Source of the DNA: Gymnogyps californianus
Taxonomy: Eukaryota > Chordata > Aves > Accipitriformes > Cathartidae
Length of the DNA stretch: 64,000 bases
Direction: 5' to 3'
Assembly: GCF_018139145.2 (NCBI RefSeq)
Contig: NC_059473.1
Span: forward strand, 5,138,503-5,202,502
Made by a program: the position numbers and the translations under genes. The notes beneath the pieces were generated by a model that was not told the DNA's origin, made no database searches, and worked only from the letters and a program-made list of their open reading frames with translations. Numbering within the stretch: position 1 is the stretch's first letter; every line of letters starts with the position of its first letter. Positions 1-10,913 of the stretch are shown in pieces.

Positions 1-1689
1 CTTTCTGGAAAACACTGTATTTAAAAACTGACCCTTTTACCATGAGGTTTCTGAAACTATAGAGCCATCCCAAGCTTCCTGTGAGATAAGGCTTGTAATT
101 TGGAACTGAGTAATGGAGTATAAACACAATTGGCTTTGTATTAAGAGGCAATGTGTAATCATCTGGCAGTGTCATATTGCCCCCACTCCAGAGTGGTTTG
201 GGGCTATTTGTGCTGGAAATTAAAGTTAAGAGCAACACGATGATGAAGGTAGCTCATCCTCCAAGCCTGACGGAAGGATGGTGTCTCAGGGTGCAAATCT
301 CCCTGGGGCTTTGGAGAAAAAAACCCTACTTTTGAGCATTTATGGTCCCCTGTCTCGCACATTTGCAGGACTGTTGATTTAAGATGTAAGCCTGCAACTT
401 GAAGTGTTTGGAAGGGCAGCTGTTGAGCTGTGGTGGGCAGAGGCGGACGTTGCAACCTCCTCTTAACTGAAGTGACACAAACTCAAGACTATTTTAACAG
501 GAAGATCTCATTCCTTCATATTCGCTTGACATATTTCTATTAAAGGGATAGCAAAAACAGAGAGAGAAACACAGGAGTTTCCGTGGTGGTTTTATGCCGA
601 GCATAAATATCTGTGTAGGAGCCTTTCAGACCTCTTTGCACTCCCAGAGCAAGGACCAGATCTGGCCTGGGTTTTTTAATTTTCTTCCAATTTGTTGGCG
701 TGAAATCTGACAGCCAGGCAGATGTGTCTGCCTTGATCTTTGGTGTGGATCTCCTGTTGCACACTCTGTTTTTCCAAGCCTCAATAGGGGAAAGTGAAAT
801 TGCTGTCCAGAAACATTAATCACAGCATCTCAGATCTGTAAATTCTCAAGAGTTTTCCTCCTGGAGCACTGGAAGGCTTTGACCCATTTTCAAAAGTGGG
901 TATAAAGCATATATACATAAGGAAAGCACACATACTTGTAGCATCTGCAAAAACATATGGTAGTTTCTCATCCCACTAACCAGTTTCCTGGATTGAATAC
1001 ATATAAGTGCAGGCTTTGTGAGAACTAGCAGTTTTTGAATGCTGGGTTTCTGACTCTCATCCCTTAACCGCAGTCCTTCCTTGACTTTGTGAGAGATACC
1101 ATTTCCCTCTTAATTTGGCAAGTTATTGCACAGAGTCTTTCTACATACTTATTCTTGTATTGCCTTTTTTGCAGGTGAAGCTACTCTCAGGCTCCCCTGA
1201 CAATCTCTTTCCCCTTCTTTCCATTGCATACAGAGGTGTTGTGTTATCTCTGCTTAATCCCGAACGGCAAAAAGCAACCATTTCCAGGATCAGTAATTAC
1301 ACTTCAGATGTCTTGGGAGTTTGCTGGGCTGCTAATCTACAGAGCTCGTTGCAAATTTTTCCATCTAAATCTTTTGTTTAATGAAAGACTGTTTTGCCAA
1401 AGGACCCGTTTTCCTTAAATATACTTTTTTTGAAGCAGAACATCTAAAACTTCTGGCTGTTGTTTCTGACAACGATATCATTTTTCCTGTCTTATCAACA
1501 TTTTCTGTGCAAACATACCCACCTATCAGCATGTTTTCCGTTTTAGCAACCAAACTTGAGTCCAACATGCCTTCTGCTACCGCCGCCAAAGCAATAAACC
1601 CTGAAGAATGGACTTAAGCAAACGCATGTAGATATGGAGAGTCCCTCCTGCATCTTTCTGTGCCTGTGCCTATGCCACTCCTGTTGTAC
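1..1689. other. Non-coding DNA, no gene recognised
   Basis: This stretch is AT-rich single-copy-looking DNA. Short open frames exist on both strands (for example 1115-1381 and 1365-1589) but they overlap each other and match no protein I recognise. A pyrimidine-rich tract ending in TTTTTTGCAG near 1165-1174 resembles a splice acceptor. No matching downstream donor or recognisable exon follows, so I do not call an exon. I see no tandem or interspersed repeat here until the CR1-like copy begins near 1690. Confidence 0.5.
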
Positions 1690-2550
1690 ATTAGTTTAAA
1701 CTCTTGGAAACTCCCAGAGATGGAGATCCCAAAGCCTCTCTGCGCCATCAGTTCCAGCATCTCCCTCTCTTTCTGGATAGAGCTTTCCTAAACTCTGACC
1801 TCCTCTGTTTTGCTGCAGATAAAGCCAACTAGATCTTTTCCTTCCCCATGCAAGCAGACCCAGTGATCACTGTACCCTTTTACCATACCCCTTTCTGCTA
1901 CTGTCTTCACATGTGAAGTCTCTCGTAGTTGTCCTTAGTCTTTTCTAGACTAAACAAATTCAATTGGAAAAAAAAATTCCTTACAGGTCATGTTTTCTGA
2001 AACCTCTTATCAGTCCTGTTGCTCTCCTCCAGACTTCCTCCTGTGTTTACATCTTTAATTGAAGTATGGAGTGCAGATCTGTGGTCTGGGCCTCTCCAGC
2101 ACCAGAATGACCTCCACACAAAGGGTGCTCTTAATACCTCTTCTAATAACAAGTATCTTTCTGGCCACAGCATCACACGGTAGACTTAGATTTGAGCTTG
2201 TCCTCTGCCAGCTCCTCTAGCATATTACCAGTACCATGACCTGATTCCTCATGTGTATTTTAATTATGCACCTTCTTTTTTACGTAGGACTATTCCTAAA
2301 CTTTATTCAGAACATTTAAAATCAATCCTCCTCCCCTCCCAAAGTTGGGGTCTCCCAGCCTATTTTGTTGTTTTAACCTACTGTAAGAGCCCTGTCTGCT
2401 TCCACCATCCAAACTATTAATAGAGATTTAAATGAACTGTGACCAGCACAGACTTCTGTTGATGGTCCTCTCACTTTGACAGTGAGTCACGCATGCCTAA
2501 TCTTCAAGGATGTTATTCCAATCAATGGTTGAAAAATAGCAATTATTTCT
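1690..2550 (-). mobile_element. Old 5'-truncated CR1/L3-like LINE copy
   Basis: The plus strand reads as the reverse complement of the CR1-type 3' region, in the right order over about 850 bases. Anchors are a 'GATGGAGATCCCAAAGCCTCTCTG' type block near 1717-1742, 'AGACTAAACAAATTCAATTGG' near 1947-1967, 'ACCTCTTATCA' with 'TTGCTCTCCTCCAGACTTCC' at 2003-2038, 'TTGAAGTATGGAGTGCAGA' near 2059-2077, 'GCATCACACGGTAGACT' near 2170-2186, and 'CCATCCAAACTATTAAT' near 2406-2422. These match, with many substitutions and small gaps, the CR1 lineage common in turtles and birds as I remember it. It is dead: no reverse transcriptase frame survives, and the 5' part is missing, as is usual for CR1. The ends are approximate. 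The exact CR1 subfamily cannot be named without alignment. Confidence 0.8.
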
Positions 2551-2948
2551 GTCAGATAGGTATCGTTTCTGATACCAACGGCTGTCCAAAGGAGACCTGA
2601 AGCCAAGAGTGATACCGGTGAATAATGGGTGAATACCTACTCATCACCTGTACTGAGAAACCGGCTTGAGTACCAAGCCCTGAAAGTACACTCTCTCCTT
2701 TTTTTTTTATAAGAGGATGGTAGCAAAGCTGGATTATTCATAGCTCTGAAAGCAGGATGGGCACATCAGTATGCCCCTAAAGCCAAGATGATGAGCTAAT
2801 CAACTTCATATTGTTAGAAGAGTCCCCACCTACGCTTTCACACAAAGGGCTGATTAGCTCACAGGTATGCAAAACTCTGGGAGGATGCCATCTTTCATCG
2901 CTACCAGAAGATGTTTAATATATGTTAAGTTGCCAACAATTAAGTGTT

Positions 2949-2977
2949 TGTGTGTGTGTGTGTGTACACACACGCGC
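2949..2977. repeat. (TG)n/(CA)n microsatellite
   Basis: An uninterrupted TG run at 2949-2965 is followed directly by ACACACACGCGC to 2977. The two halves are therefore complementary and can fold on themselves, and alternating purine-pyrimidine DNA of this kind can adopt Z-form. The repeat sits at the edge of a GC-richer patch. Confidence 0.9.
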
Positions 2978-4769
2978 AGCCACTCGCTCCGGTCCCAGGA
3001 GCTGCACACTATGTTGCGCTAATCTGCCGTGCCGGGGCAGAGCCCTGCGCTGGGCATGGCTCCGCTGCTGTGTGCTCAGCTGCATCGTGGGGCCCTGCAC
3101 TGCTGGGTGACAGAAGCACAGTAGCTACCGCCTCCGCAGCCCAAAGGAAGCAGATTTTAACATGCTTGTCCTGCTTCCAACGGCAGCGGCTGTGACAGAA
3201 ACAGTCACAGGCTGAGGGTGTCTGCACGGGGAGCAAGGGGGTGAGTCTACAGTGCATGGTGTACTTCCACCAGTCTTGCAACGTCCTGGTGCAAAAAAGC
3301 CGAAAGCACTCCACCATCCAAGTCACTGATGGAAATACTGAGTCTGAGTGTGCTAAAACATACTCTTCCCACGTGCCGGTGTGCTCCATATAGGAAGGTC
3401 AAATAAGGAGCAGGATTATAAGTGCACATAGCAGTGTATTACTGCTTAGGCTGGTTGGTGTGATTCCCATTCCAAACCAGGAGCAATGATGTGAAATATT
3501 GGCTCAATGTTTGGAGGTGCTTAGCACCTCCTCCCCATCGCCACCCCACGGGATGCACGCGGGCACAGCACTTTTCTCAATAAATGCTGGTTTTACATTG
3601 CTTCCAATGTCACCTCTATGAAAAGTACTGCGTGGCCCAAAAGGGAAACAAGCAGGGTGGGAGGAACTGGGAAGAAAAGTCCTTTGAAGCATTCCCCTCT
3701 TCCTCCAGTGGTGAAGCTGTGCTTTTCAGAGGAATATACGTGCTGAGGCTGCACGCAGCCCATTGTTTGCGAACCACCGACGATGTATTTGTCCCCTTTC
3801 AATGTCCATCAGCAGTTCTCAAAGCACAACAAGCTAGAATGATCTCCTTATGTCACAGATTTATGTCAGAAGGAAACAAAGGATAATTTAAGGAAGAAAC
3901 CCTCCCTACTATGAGAAAAAAGAAAGTCAGTAATACATTTGCTATCTTCCAATAGTGTACCTTATCTCATGTGCGTAGGAAGTAATGTCTTCTCGCCGTC
4001 TTTTTCTGCACTCTTCTTCCATGCTCCTTACTGAAGATTTGCAGGATGTCAGGAATGCCCTATGCTCCCCATTAGCTTAATGGTTATCTGAAAAAGAATG
4101 TGACCAAAAAAGTCATGCATTGAAATACGCTTTTGACAAATATATAACAATATATGTTTCCCAATGTTTTCTGACTGTAGTGTGTAAGCAGTAGAAGACA
4201 CAGGAGCGCATCACAAAAATGTACGCTTGCAAATAGAAGAGCTTTCTTTTATCTTGATTATACAGGGAGACATCAGCTATTGTAGTATAGAGGATTTTTC
4301 CATCTAGGCCACCTGTATTCTAAGGAGTGGAGATGCTGAGGGTGTGCCACCTGCATCGCCTCTTCCCAGGGATGTGTGCGATGACAGCTGGTTCATGTTG
4401 GGCAAATCAAGCCCCTAAGGAACTGAGTGCAAATTCATGCCCTACGGCTTGTGGGGAGAAATTATCCCAGAATAACTTTGGTCTATTGCTGACAAAAAGT
4501 AACTGGCTAACTCCCAAATGATTACATCCCTGTAGAGCTTTGCTGGCTTCAGAGAAGCAGTTACGGTTATATCAGTTGGGCTCCAGCACAGCCCCTTCCC
4601 CTGGTGGGAGCTCCCAGCCCCAGCCCAACCGTGACTGCTCCTTCAGACAGACCATGACCTCTCCATCACTGGCTACCGTTCACAGCATGGCCCATCAAGT
4701 GAGGCAAAGAGGGAGTTTGCGGAGGCAGGCAGCTCCATTTGCCGCCTCCTCTGGCCAGTGCTTGTACTT

Positions 4770-4784
4770 AAAAAAAAAAAAAAA
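4770..4784. repeat. Poly(A) tract
   Basis: A run of about 15 A follows CTTGTACTT. No SINE or processed transcript is recognisable upstream, so I regard it as a simple mononucleotide repeat rather than a retroposon tail. Confidence 0.85.
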
Positions 4785-5540
4785 GCAGAGCTTTTTTACT
4801 GTATAGAAGTCTTTGCACCAAATGACTTTGTCCTAATCACTGCGCTACCTCAGTTATCGCCCGCACAAACATTCCCTTCAGATCAACATACCGGCTGGGC
4901 CAGAAATCACACAATTGATGTTTTGGTTTCCACTGCCTTATCTAAATCCAGTTGCTGCTCAAAGTGAGACTAAGTCAACAGACTTAATTGAATGAAAAGG
5001 CTGTGAGACAACCTAGAGATTTGTGGCTGTGTATGTCCGTGCATGAGTTAATCGCTAAGCAAACACTTCACAACAAACAGAGCTGGGCTGAGCAGGATCG
5101 GTTTTTCTGCGGCCTGGAAGCTCCCGACACGCTGGGGTTGCGCGAGGCATTGTTGGGGCTGGCAGGAGGATTCAAACAGCATCGCAAACAACGTACCGCC
5201 ACGGAGAAAAGCTGGCAATGGACAATGGAGCAGACCATGAACAAACACTTCTGCTTGCTGCCTAGATTAGGAGATAGCAGAGACCCTGTAGTAGCGGCCA
5301 AAAATAATTGCTCCCCTGTAATTGTTGCTGCCTGGATACGTGAAATAGCCCTGCTGGCACCCAACAGCTGGGAGCAGCGAGTTGCTTGATGTCCTTAGCT
5401 CATTCCTGGGCAGGCAGCTGCCAAACTCCGGGTGTCCCCAGTTGGTAGCTCTTGCAGACATCACAGGTTTTTCCCGGCTGTACAGCCATAGCATTCCCCC
5501 TGGCTCTGCAGTTCAAGAGAGAAAGGTATAGATGAAATAC

Positions 5541-5620
5541 GTGGGAATGGCCACACTGGGTCAGATCACTGCTCCACCTCACCTCTCTTCTTGTCTTCAA
5601 CAGAGGCCATGAACAGACTC
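5541..5620. repeat. Old sauropsid interspersed repeat fragment
   Basis: The stretch beginning GTGGGAATGGCCACACTGGG and running through 'TCAGATCACTGCTCCACCTCACC', 'CTTGTCTTCAACAGAGGCCATGAAC' resembles a repeat abundant in turtle and bird DNA. Its usual form reads approximately 'GGGAATGGCCATACTGGGTCAGACCAATGGTCCATCTAGCC...CCTGTCTTCCGACAGTGGCC'. It is probably a fragment of an ancient CR1-related LINE. The match is from memory and the orientation within the parent element is not certain. Confidence 0.5.
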
Positions 5621-6599
5621 TTAGGAAAGACCATTAAAATCTGTGTAGGGTCATAGCCAGGATCTAGTCCCCACCGCAACAGTGCTGCGCAAAGCTTCTC
5701 CAGAGCTGCAGGAGTAAAAGGATAAAGCCTTACTCTGTAGTTGCAACTTGCCCTGGCAAAATCTGTGCCTCTCCTTTTTCTACCACCTGCTCAGTTCAGA
5801 GGCCCTGTGTTGGTACCTGGTGCAGCTGCTGTTTAGGTAGGCTGCGGTGGAAATGCTCGGCTTCATGCCAATGGTTCATCTTAGCCATTGCAAGAAGGGA
5901 GGCTGAAGCTGCAAACCTCCTAAAATAGTCATTAAATATCTTCTAATACAAGATGACTCACATACTTTCCTGGCTGGTAGGACTCCATCAGGTGATGGAG
6001 AACCTGAATCAGGTTCTTCAGCCAGCAGTGACAGCCTTACAGACATCTAAAGGTGGCCGTGCCATGAGCAGTATAAAGACAGAGCCTTGCCGTTTTAGCT
6101 GGGGGTTTGAACATCATTTTTGCTGGAGAAACTCATCCTATGCTACAGAGAGACACCACGCCCTGCACAGGCCACCCACTTGTCACCACACGCTAGCTTG
6201 GGGCCAGGACATCTGGCTGTAAAAATACAACTGTGGTGGTGTCCCCTAAACAAAGGAGGATAGTACACTCGGCTAGATCCTTCCTCCCTAAGGCAGGCCA
6301 CAGACGCCGCTGTTATATTTGCAACCCATTTGACAGTTCTTGCCCTTTGGCGTGCCGTACAAGCAGACAGGACAACTTTTCTAGCAAAGCTAGGAAAGAT
6401 GGGAAAGGTGATCGGCTCTGCGATCAGGTGCTGTGCAGCCAGAGTGCTACGCAATATCAAAAGAAACTGCTGCTGAATGCCCAGGTTTCAGGATACAACA
6501 ATAACACACAGCACTATATTTCATTCCTTTAACAAGTGTTGAATATGCAAAGGCTCCTTTCCCAGCTTCTGTCTCTGTCTTGGAAGCTGCAGAAGAGCT

Positions 6600-6710
6600 G
6601 TGTGTATAATTATTTTCAGATGCCATCCACTTTATTGATTATCTGAGCGGGATGCGCAAATAATAGCAGCTAATGCCAGAAGCAGAGATCGAATGAAGCT
6701 CGCTCCCTTT
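6600..6710. promoter_or_regulatory. Possible conserved enhancer-like block
   Basis: A low-repeat block holds a TTGATTATCTG motif (6635-6645, PBX/MEIS-like) and ATGCGCAAATAAT (6652-6664, octamer-like POU site), followed by CAGCTAATG. Clustering of homeodomain-class sites in otherwise unique AT-rich DNA is typical of vertebrate conserved non-coding elements. Motifs this short also occur by chance, so this is only a suggestion. Confidence 0.2.
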
Positions 6711-6814
6711 TGGGAAAAGCTGAAATAAAACCACCATATGAATGGGTCATTGAAAACAGGCTGGAATATATTCCCTATAGTCATTCCGAAAGTTCAAGGG
6801 CAGGGGAAAAGAGG

Positions 6815-6839
6815 AAAAAAAAAAAAAAAAAAAAAAAAA
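6815..6839. repeat. 25-base poly(A) tract
   Basis: An uninterrupted run of about 25 A follows a purine-rich leader (GGGGAAAAGAGG). It is one of the longest homopolymers in the window. I find no retroposed transcript before it. Confidence 0.9.
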
Positions 6840-7694
6840 GAAGCTGTCTCTGTGTTCACTAAATTTCTAATATATGAAAGTGTTTAAAAAAACACACATG
6901 CACTTTTTTTCATGCAATCATGGAAAAACACACTAAGCTTTTGACTCAATGGTTTTGTTTTTCCAGTGAGTCCCTTCCAGGTTCCACGCGCCATCTCATA
7001 GTCACGTCTGCTGGGTGAGCTTTGAGCTAACAAACTTTAGAAGAGCTCTCTGTGATTTTGCCACATTGAGTTTCAAGTATCGGCTTGCTGGAAGTGCAGT
7101 GGAGAGGGAGGAGGGAGGGAAGTGGTGCGAGCTTTGCCAACACACCTGCACAAGCTCTGGGCTCTCCTGGACACTCTGTGCGCTAATGATGTATAACCTG
7201 TAGAGCCTGGCAACACGCTCGCTGAAGACTATAACAGACAGACTGTGCATGCCTCTGATTTCTAATTTCTTAAAACAGGTAATACCGTTCCCCCGTTCCC
7301 CCAACTCTGTGCTGTAGGTAAATGCTTAGGATGGAAACTGAGATGTGTTCAGCTGGGCAGAGCTTCTACCAAGGTAAGGAGAAATGACAATTTAATTATG
7401 GTATTTTAGGTCTATGTAATTCCTCTTCTAAAGCAAAAGGGAGGAAAAAAGCTAAAAGAAAGACAGAGTTCATTTCAGCTCCAATGTTCTGCTAATTTTT
7501 CTTTTGACTATTAGAGATGCAGCTGGATCCTATTTCTAATCCACTTTCAAATTTGCTTGAATTAAAATCCCAGATCACTGCTGTGTTTTCAAGTTGAAGT
7601 GTGCGTAGTAGCCAAGGTTTATATTGCAATTTCTGGAGTTATGGAATGATGAGCTCCAATAGAGGAAAGTGTGTTGTATGCCTGAGTCCTGAGG

Positions 7695-7711
7695 AAAAAA
7701 AAAAAAAAAAA
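7695..7711. repeat. Poly(A) tract
   Basis: A run of 17 A follows CCTGAGTCCTGAGG. No associated element is recognised. Confidence 0.85.
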
Positions 7712-9135
7712 GGTTGGCATCAGTCTTATTTGGAATTAGAGCTCGCTTGTAGAATAAATAGCCTTGAAATTAATACACGGCTACATTTTACATTCGGTTC
7801 CACCCGCTGGAACTGGTCGGTATGGAAGAGCAAAGGCTGCCATAGTGGAGAGGTAGGAATGGGAAGTGCTATTTAATTATAAAGCCTGGATATTTTTGAA
7901 CTTTCATCTAAAATTTAAAAGTTCCCCCATTAGTTTGGGGCTTATTTTAATAAGAAATTCACTTTCTGACTAAAATAGCACAGTAAGACTGGCCTTGCTT
8001 TGAAATACCTGTGCTTTCTCTATTGCTACCTGAATCCCAGTCTAAAAGCTGACATTTCTCCTCCAGCATCCTGTTTATGTCTAAATCCAATAGCATAGTC
8101 TTGTTAGACTTTGCCACCTAGAAAACACCATAACTCCCATGAAGTTATGAATCCCCATATTCTCTGGGCTTTCATATCTGCCATGACAATTCCCAGCCAC
8201 TGCCAGGTGAAGCTAGCCAGCCAGTATTTATGGAAAATGAACAGACTAATCATTTCCAATAGCGGGACACGATTATGATATAATTGCAGCAGTTTACGTT
8301 GACATCCAAGTGAACGGATACGAGCCAAAAATTGGAATAACGGCTCCACCCATCTACCACCCAAATGTAAACAAGCCAGCATAGTTAAAAAGAAGACTGG
8401 AAGACAGGGCTCAGGCGTTCTCCTTCAGCTGTGTTACGGTATGATTGCCAAGTTGCCACACAACCTTCCTGCCAGGCAATTTATCCAGCTGTAAATTGAC
8501 CCTTACTTCACACAAAAAGTTCAGTGGCTTCTTTCAGTATCAGTTTCTTTTTAAACAGGGCTAGAAGTACGTTATTGTCAGTAAGAGCGAGAGATTATAT
8601 TTTAGAGATTGGTTGTTGTAGAGTCATGACTTAAATCTGTTAAGTACCTAAAATCCAGCTCAGCCTGAGCCATGATTGGCACTGTTGTAGTGTGTACACG
8701 TTACTGCCAGCATGGATAAGGGAATACCTGCAAAGGGGAAGGAAGTCAATATGAATACAGCTGGAGACAAGGTGAACGAGACTGATAGCTTTTTACAAAA
8801 GATTGGGGAGTGGCTCCTTTGCCGATGGATGATTGAAAATCCAGAGGTGGATTGTGAGGAGCTTGATGTGACGTCAAGGAAAAGTGGGGTAGATCTTCAG
8901 TTGAAATAAATCGGTATAACGGTCCTGATGCTGAGCAAAATCTGCTAGTTCGCAGTAGCTTTGTGAACTATTAGCCCCTTTCAGAGCACAGTTTCTCGCA
9001 GGAGAAAGACAAAGTTTTTTCTTTCAGCAATACTAGAGTCAATCCCACTCCACTGTGAGGATTTCCCTCATTAACAGAAAGAACAAAGCTATCCATATTT
9101 GGGCAGGCATGGTCCTGAGAAGAGCCCTGAAACTA

Positions 9136-9140
9136 CCCTT
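9136..9140 (+). repeat. 5' target-site duplication CCCTT
   Basis: CCCTT directly precedes the LTR's first TG and recurs at 9736-9740 directly after its terminal CA. A five-base duplication fits the integrase of the ERVL-like class as I remember it (ERV1 usually four, ERVK-like six). Confidence 0.75.
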
Positions 9141-9410
9141 TGTCCTGGTTTTGGCTGGGAGAGAGTTAATTTTCTTCCTGGTAGCTAGTATAGTGCAGTG
9201 TTTTACATTTAGTATGAGAATAACGTTGATAACACACTGATGTTTTCAGTTGTTGCTAAATAGTGTCTATACTAAGTCAAGAATTTTTCAGCTTCTCATG
9301 CCCAGCCAGCAAGAAGGCTGGAGGGTCACAAGAAGTTGGGAGAGGACACAGCCAGGACAGCTGACCCAAACTGGCCAAAGGTATTCCATACCATATGACA
9401 TCATGCCCAG

Positions 9411-9418
9411 TATATAAA
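9411..9418 (+). promoter_or_regulatory. LTR TATA box
   Basis: TATATAAA inside the solo LTR marks the viral U3 promoter. It could drive weak plus-strand transcription into 9740 onwards if it is not silenced. Confidence 0.65.
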
Positions 9419-9598
9419 CTGGGGGGAGTTGGCTGGGAGAGGCGGATCGCTGCTTGGGAACTAACTGGGCATCGGTCGGCAAGTGGTGAGCAATTGCATT
9501 GTGCATCACTTGTTTTGTATATTCTAATTCTTTTAAGATTATTATTGTCATTTTGTTATTATTATCATCGTTATTATTATTTTCTTCCTTTCTGTCAT

Positions 9599-9604
9599 AT
9601 TAAA
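9599..9604 (+). terminator. LTR variant poly(A) signal
   Basis: ATTAAA lies about 185 bases downstream of the LTR TATA box, the position expected for the R-region polyadenylation signal. The canonical AATAAA is absent in this part of the LTR. Confidence 0.45.
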
Positions 9605-9735
9605 CTATCTTTATGTCAACCCACAAGTTGTTGGGTTTTTTTTTTTTCCGATTCTCTCTCCCCATCCCACTGGGTGGGGGGAGCAAGCGAGTGGCTGCGT
9701 GGTGCTTAGTTGCCGGCTGAGGTTAAGCCACACCA

Positions 9736-9740
9736 CCCTT
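9736..9740 (+). repeat. 3' target-site duplication CCCTT
   Basis: This is the second copy of CCCTT, immediately after the LTR's terminal CA. It is identical to the copy at 9136-9140. Confidence 0.75.
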
Positions 9741-10840
9741 ATAACTTACTTTCTTGCTTATCCTAAGTTGGCCTAAATTCGACTAAATTAAACTATTCCC
9801 CAAATGACATTTCCAATAAATTCACGACCCTGAATGAAACAGCCTCTGCTGTTTGTTGATGCACCTTTGCATGCAGTAGTCAATCCATTCCTCCTGACAC
9901 CGTCACCAGGAGAAAAAGGGTGCTGCTCAGCTTCAAGTTCTCACTCCTAAACACGAGACCAGCTTGGCCTGAGTATGGCCTGTGTCTGCATCTCTGGATA
10001 TCGCAAACCTCCTCAAACGGGCTGGCTAAAAGAAGGAAGCTCTCATGGAGGCTGGGGCAGTTTATATTAGTGGAGGATCTGGCCTGCAAACACTTGCACC
10101 TGTGGTGTGAGGACAAATAAAGGCCCATGCTCCAAAGCATGGTGAGCTCCCAGTCTCCTAAGCTGTATGAAATCCCATTTCCTTTCTACTTGTGCTAAAA
10201 GTAAAAACAGAAACAAAGACACACACCTAAATAAACAGAAAAGCACAGACAGCAGAAGGGGAGGGAGGCCCTAGTGCAGGTCGTACGCCAACTAGTACAG
10301 AGAGATGTTTTCTGTTTGCGGTCCTTCATGTTAGACCTTGCCATATCATGTGGACGAGAATGTGAGTGGGAGACTTGTTGGACAACGTTGGTTTTACAAA
10401 TGTCTCACGATTGCAGAAACACCTGCTTTACATTATTTTTCTTGCTGGTCCACAACAAAATTCCTCCCTAGTCAACAGTTCTCAGCAGGCCTCATTTCTT
10501 CCTTCTCTGTGGATGGCTCAAATCACTGGTTTCTAAATCCCGGGCCACCACAAGATCACACCCGAATCTCCTTGAGTAGGAGGGGGAATACAGAAGGCAG
10601 AAGGGCACTTCTGTGAAGAATCATGCCAAAATGTTGGCAAGAGGACCAAAACTGCATGAGACTGCTTACTATCAGGTGGGGGAAGTGGGGCAGGAGGGTT
10701 ACCCAGGCCAAACGGACGGATCTGTAAGACCCATCTGTTTTCACCATGAAAACCTCACAGCCCACACCTATGCAACACACACCACTCCAGTCACCACAAG
10801 TTATTACTCTTGGTCTCCACCGCTTCCTGTGAAGCTGTAA
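9741..10840. other. Non-coding DNA, no gene recognised
   Basis: Unique-looking sequence with short overlapping open frames only, including one of 127 codons on the minus strand at 10556-10939 that runs into the palindromic repeat. No repeat or RNA gene is recognised before 10841. Confidence 0.5.
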
Positions 10841-10913
10841 TGGGTCTGAGACAGCGTCCAATGAAACCAAAGGGAGCCTTTCCATTAACTCAATGGGCTC
10901 TGGATCAGGCCCA
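10841..10913. repeat. Degenerate palindromic amniote repeat
   Basis: The left arm (10841-10875, from TGGGTCTGAGACAGCGTCCA) and right arm (10879-10913, TCCATTAACTCAATGGGCTC then TGGATCAGGCCC) are imperfect reverse complements. The right arm resembles the 'CCATTGACTTCAATGGGCTTTGGATCAGGCCC' sequence found many times in sauropsid genomes. It looks like an inactive short inverted-repeat (MITE-like) element or a fragment of one. Confidence 0.5.

Larger units (their letters stand above)
2551..5540. other. Non-coding DNA with a simple repeat and a GC-richer patch
   Basis: No gene is recognised. The interval holds the TG/CA repeat at 2949-2977, a GC-richer patch to about 3240, and an A tract at 4770-4784. 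Frames such as 3009-3389 minus (126 codons) and 4988-5389 plus (133 codons) are open mainly because the local base composition is GC-richer. They match no protein family I know and lie opposite other open frames. Confidence 0.5.
5621..9140. other. Non-coding DNA with long A tracts
   Basis: No gene is recognised. The interval carries A tracts at 6815-6839 and 7695-7711. It also has a short motif-rich block at 6600-6710 that could be a conserved element. All open frames are short (up to about 105 codons), occur on both strands, and have no family resemblance. Confidence 0.5.
9141..9735 (+). mobile_element. Solo LTR of an avian endogenous retrovirus (ERVL-like)
   Basis: This 595-base element starts TGTCCTGGTTTTGGCTGGG and ends CCACACCA, giving the TG...CA ends of a retroviral LTR. 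It is flanked by identical CCCTT copies at 9136-9140 and 9736-9740. A TATA box (TATATAAA, 9411-9418) lies mid-element and a variant poly(A) signal (ATTAAA, 9599-9604) follows, so the LTR reads in the plus direction. A TTATTATTATC-type low-complexity stretch (9538-9583) and a T run (9637-9648) sit in the 3' half, as in other copies I remember. No gag, pol, env, primer-binding site or second LTR lies beside it. It is therefore a solo LTR left by recombination between the two LTRs of a provirus. The family is common in neoavian birds. I do not assert a Repbase name. Confidence 0.9.

Noticed and set aside
1160..1381. Possible exon after a pyrimidine tract and CAG
   Set aside because: The acceptor-like signal is good but the open frame ends in a stop with no donor site, and the peptide matches nothing I know.
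6815..6839. Long poly(A) as the tail of a processed pseudogene or SINE
   Set aside because: No transcript-like or SINE body precedes it and no target duplication was found. The same holds for 43458-43485.
9395..9709. 104-codon open frame within the LTR
   Set aside because: It lies wholly in LTR U3/R sequence, including the TTATTATTA low-complexity part. It does not resemble a retroviral protein.
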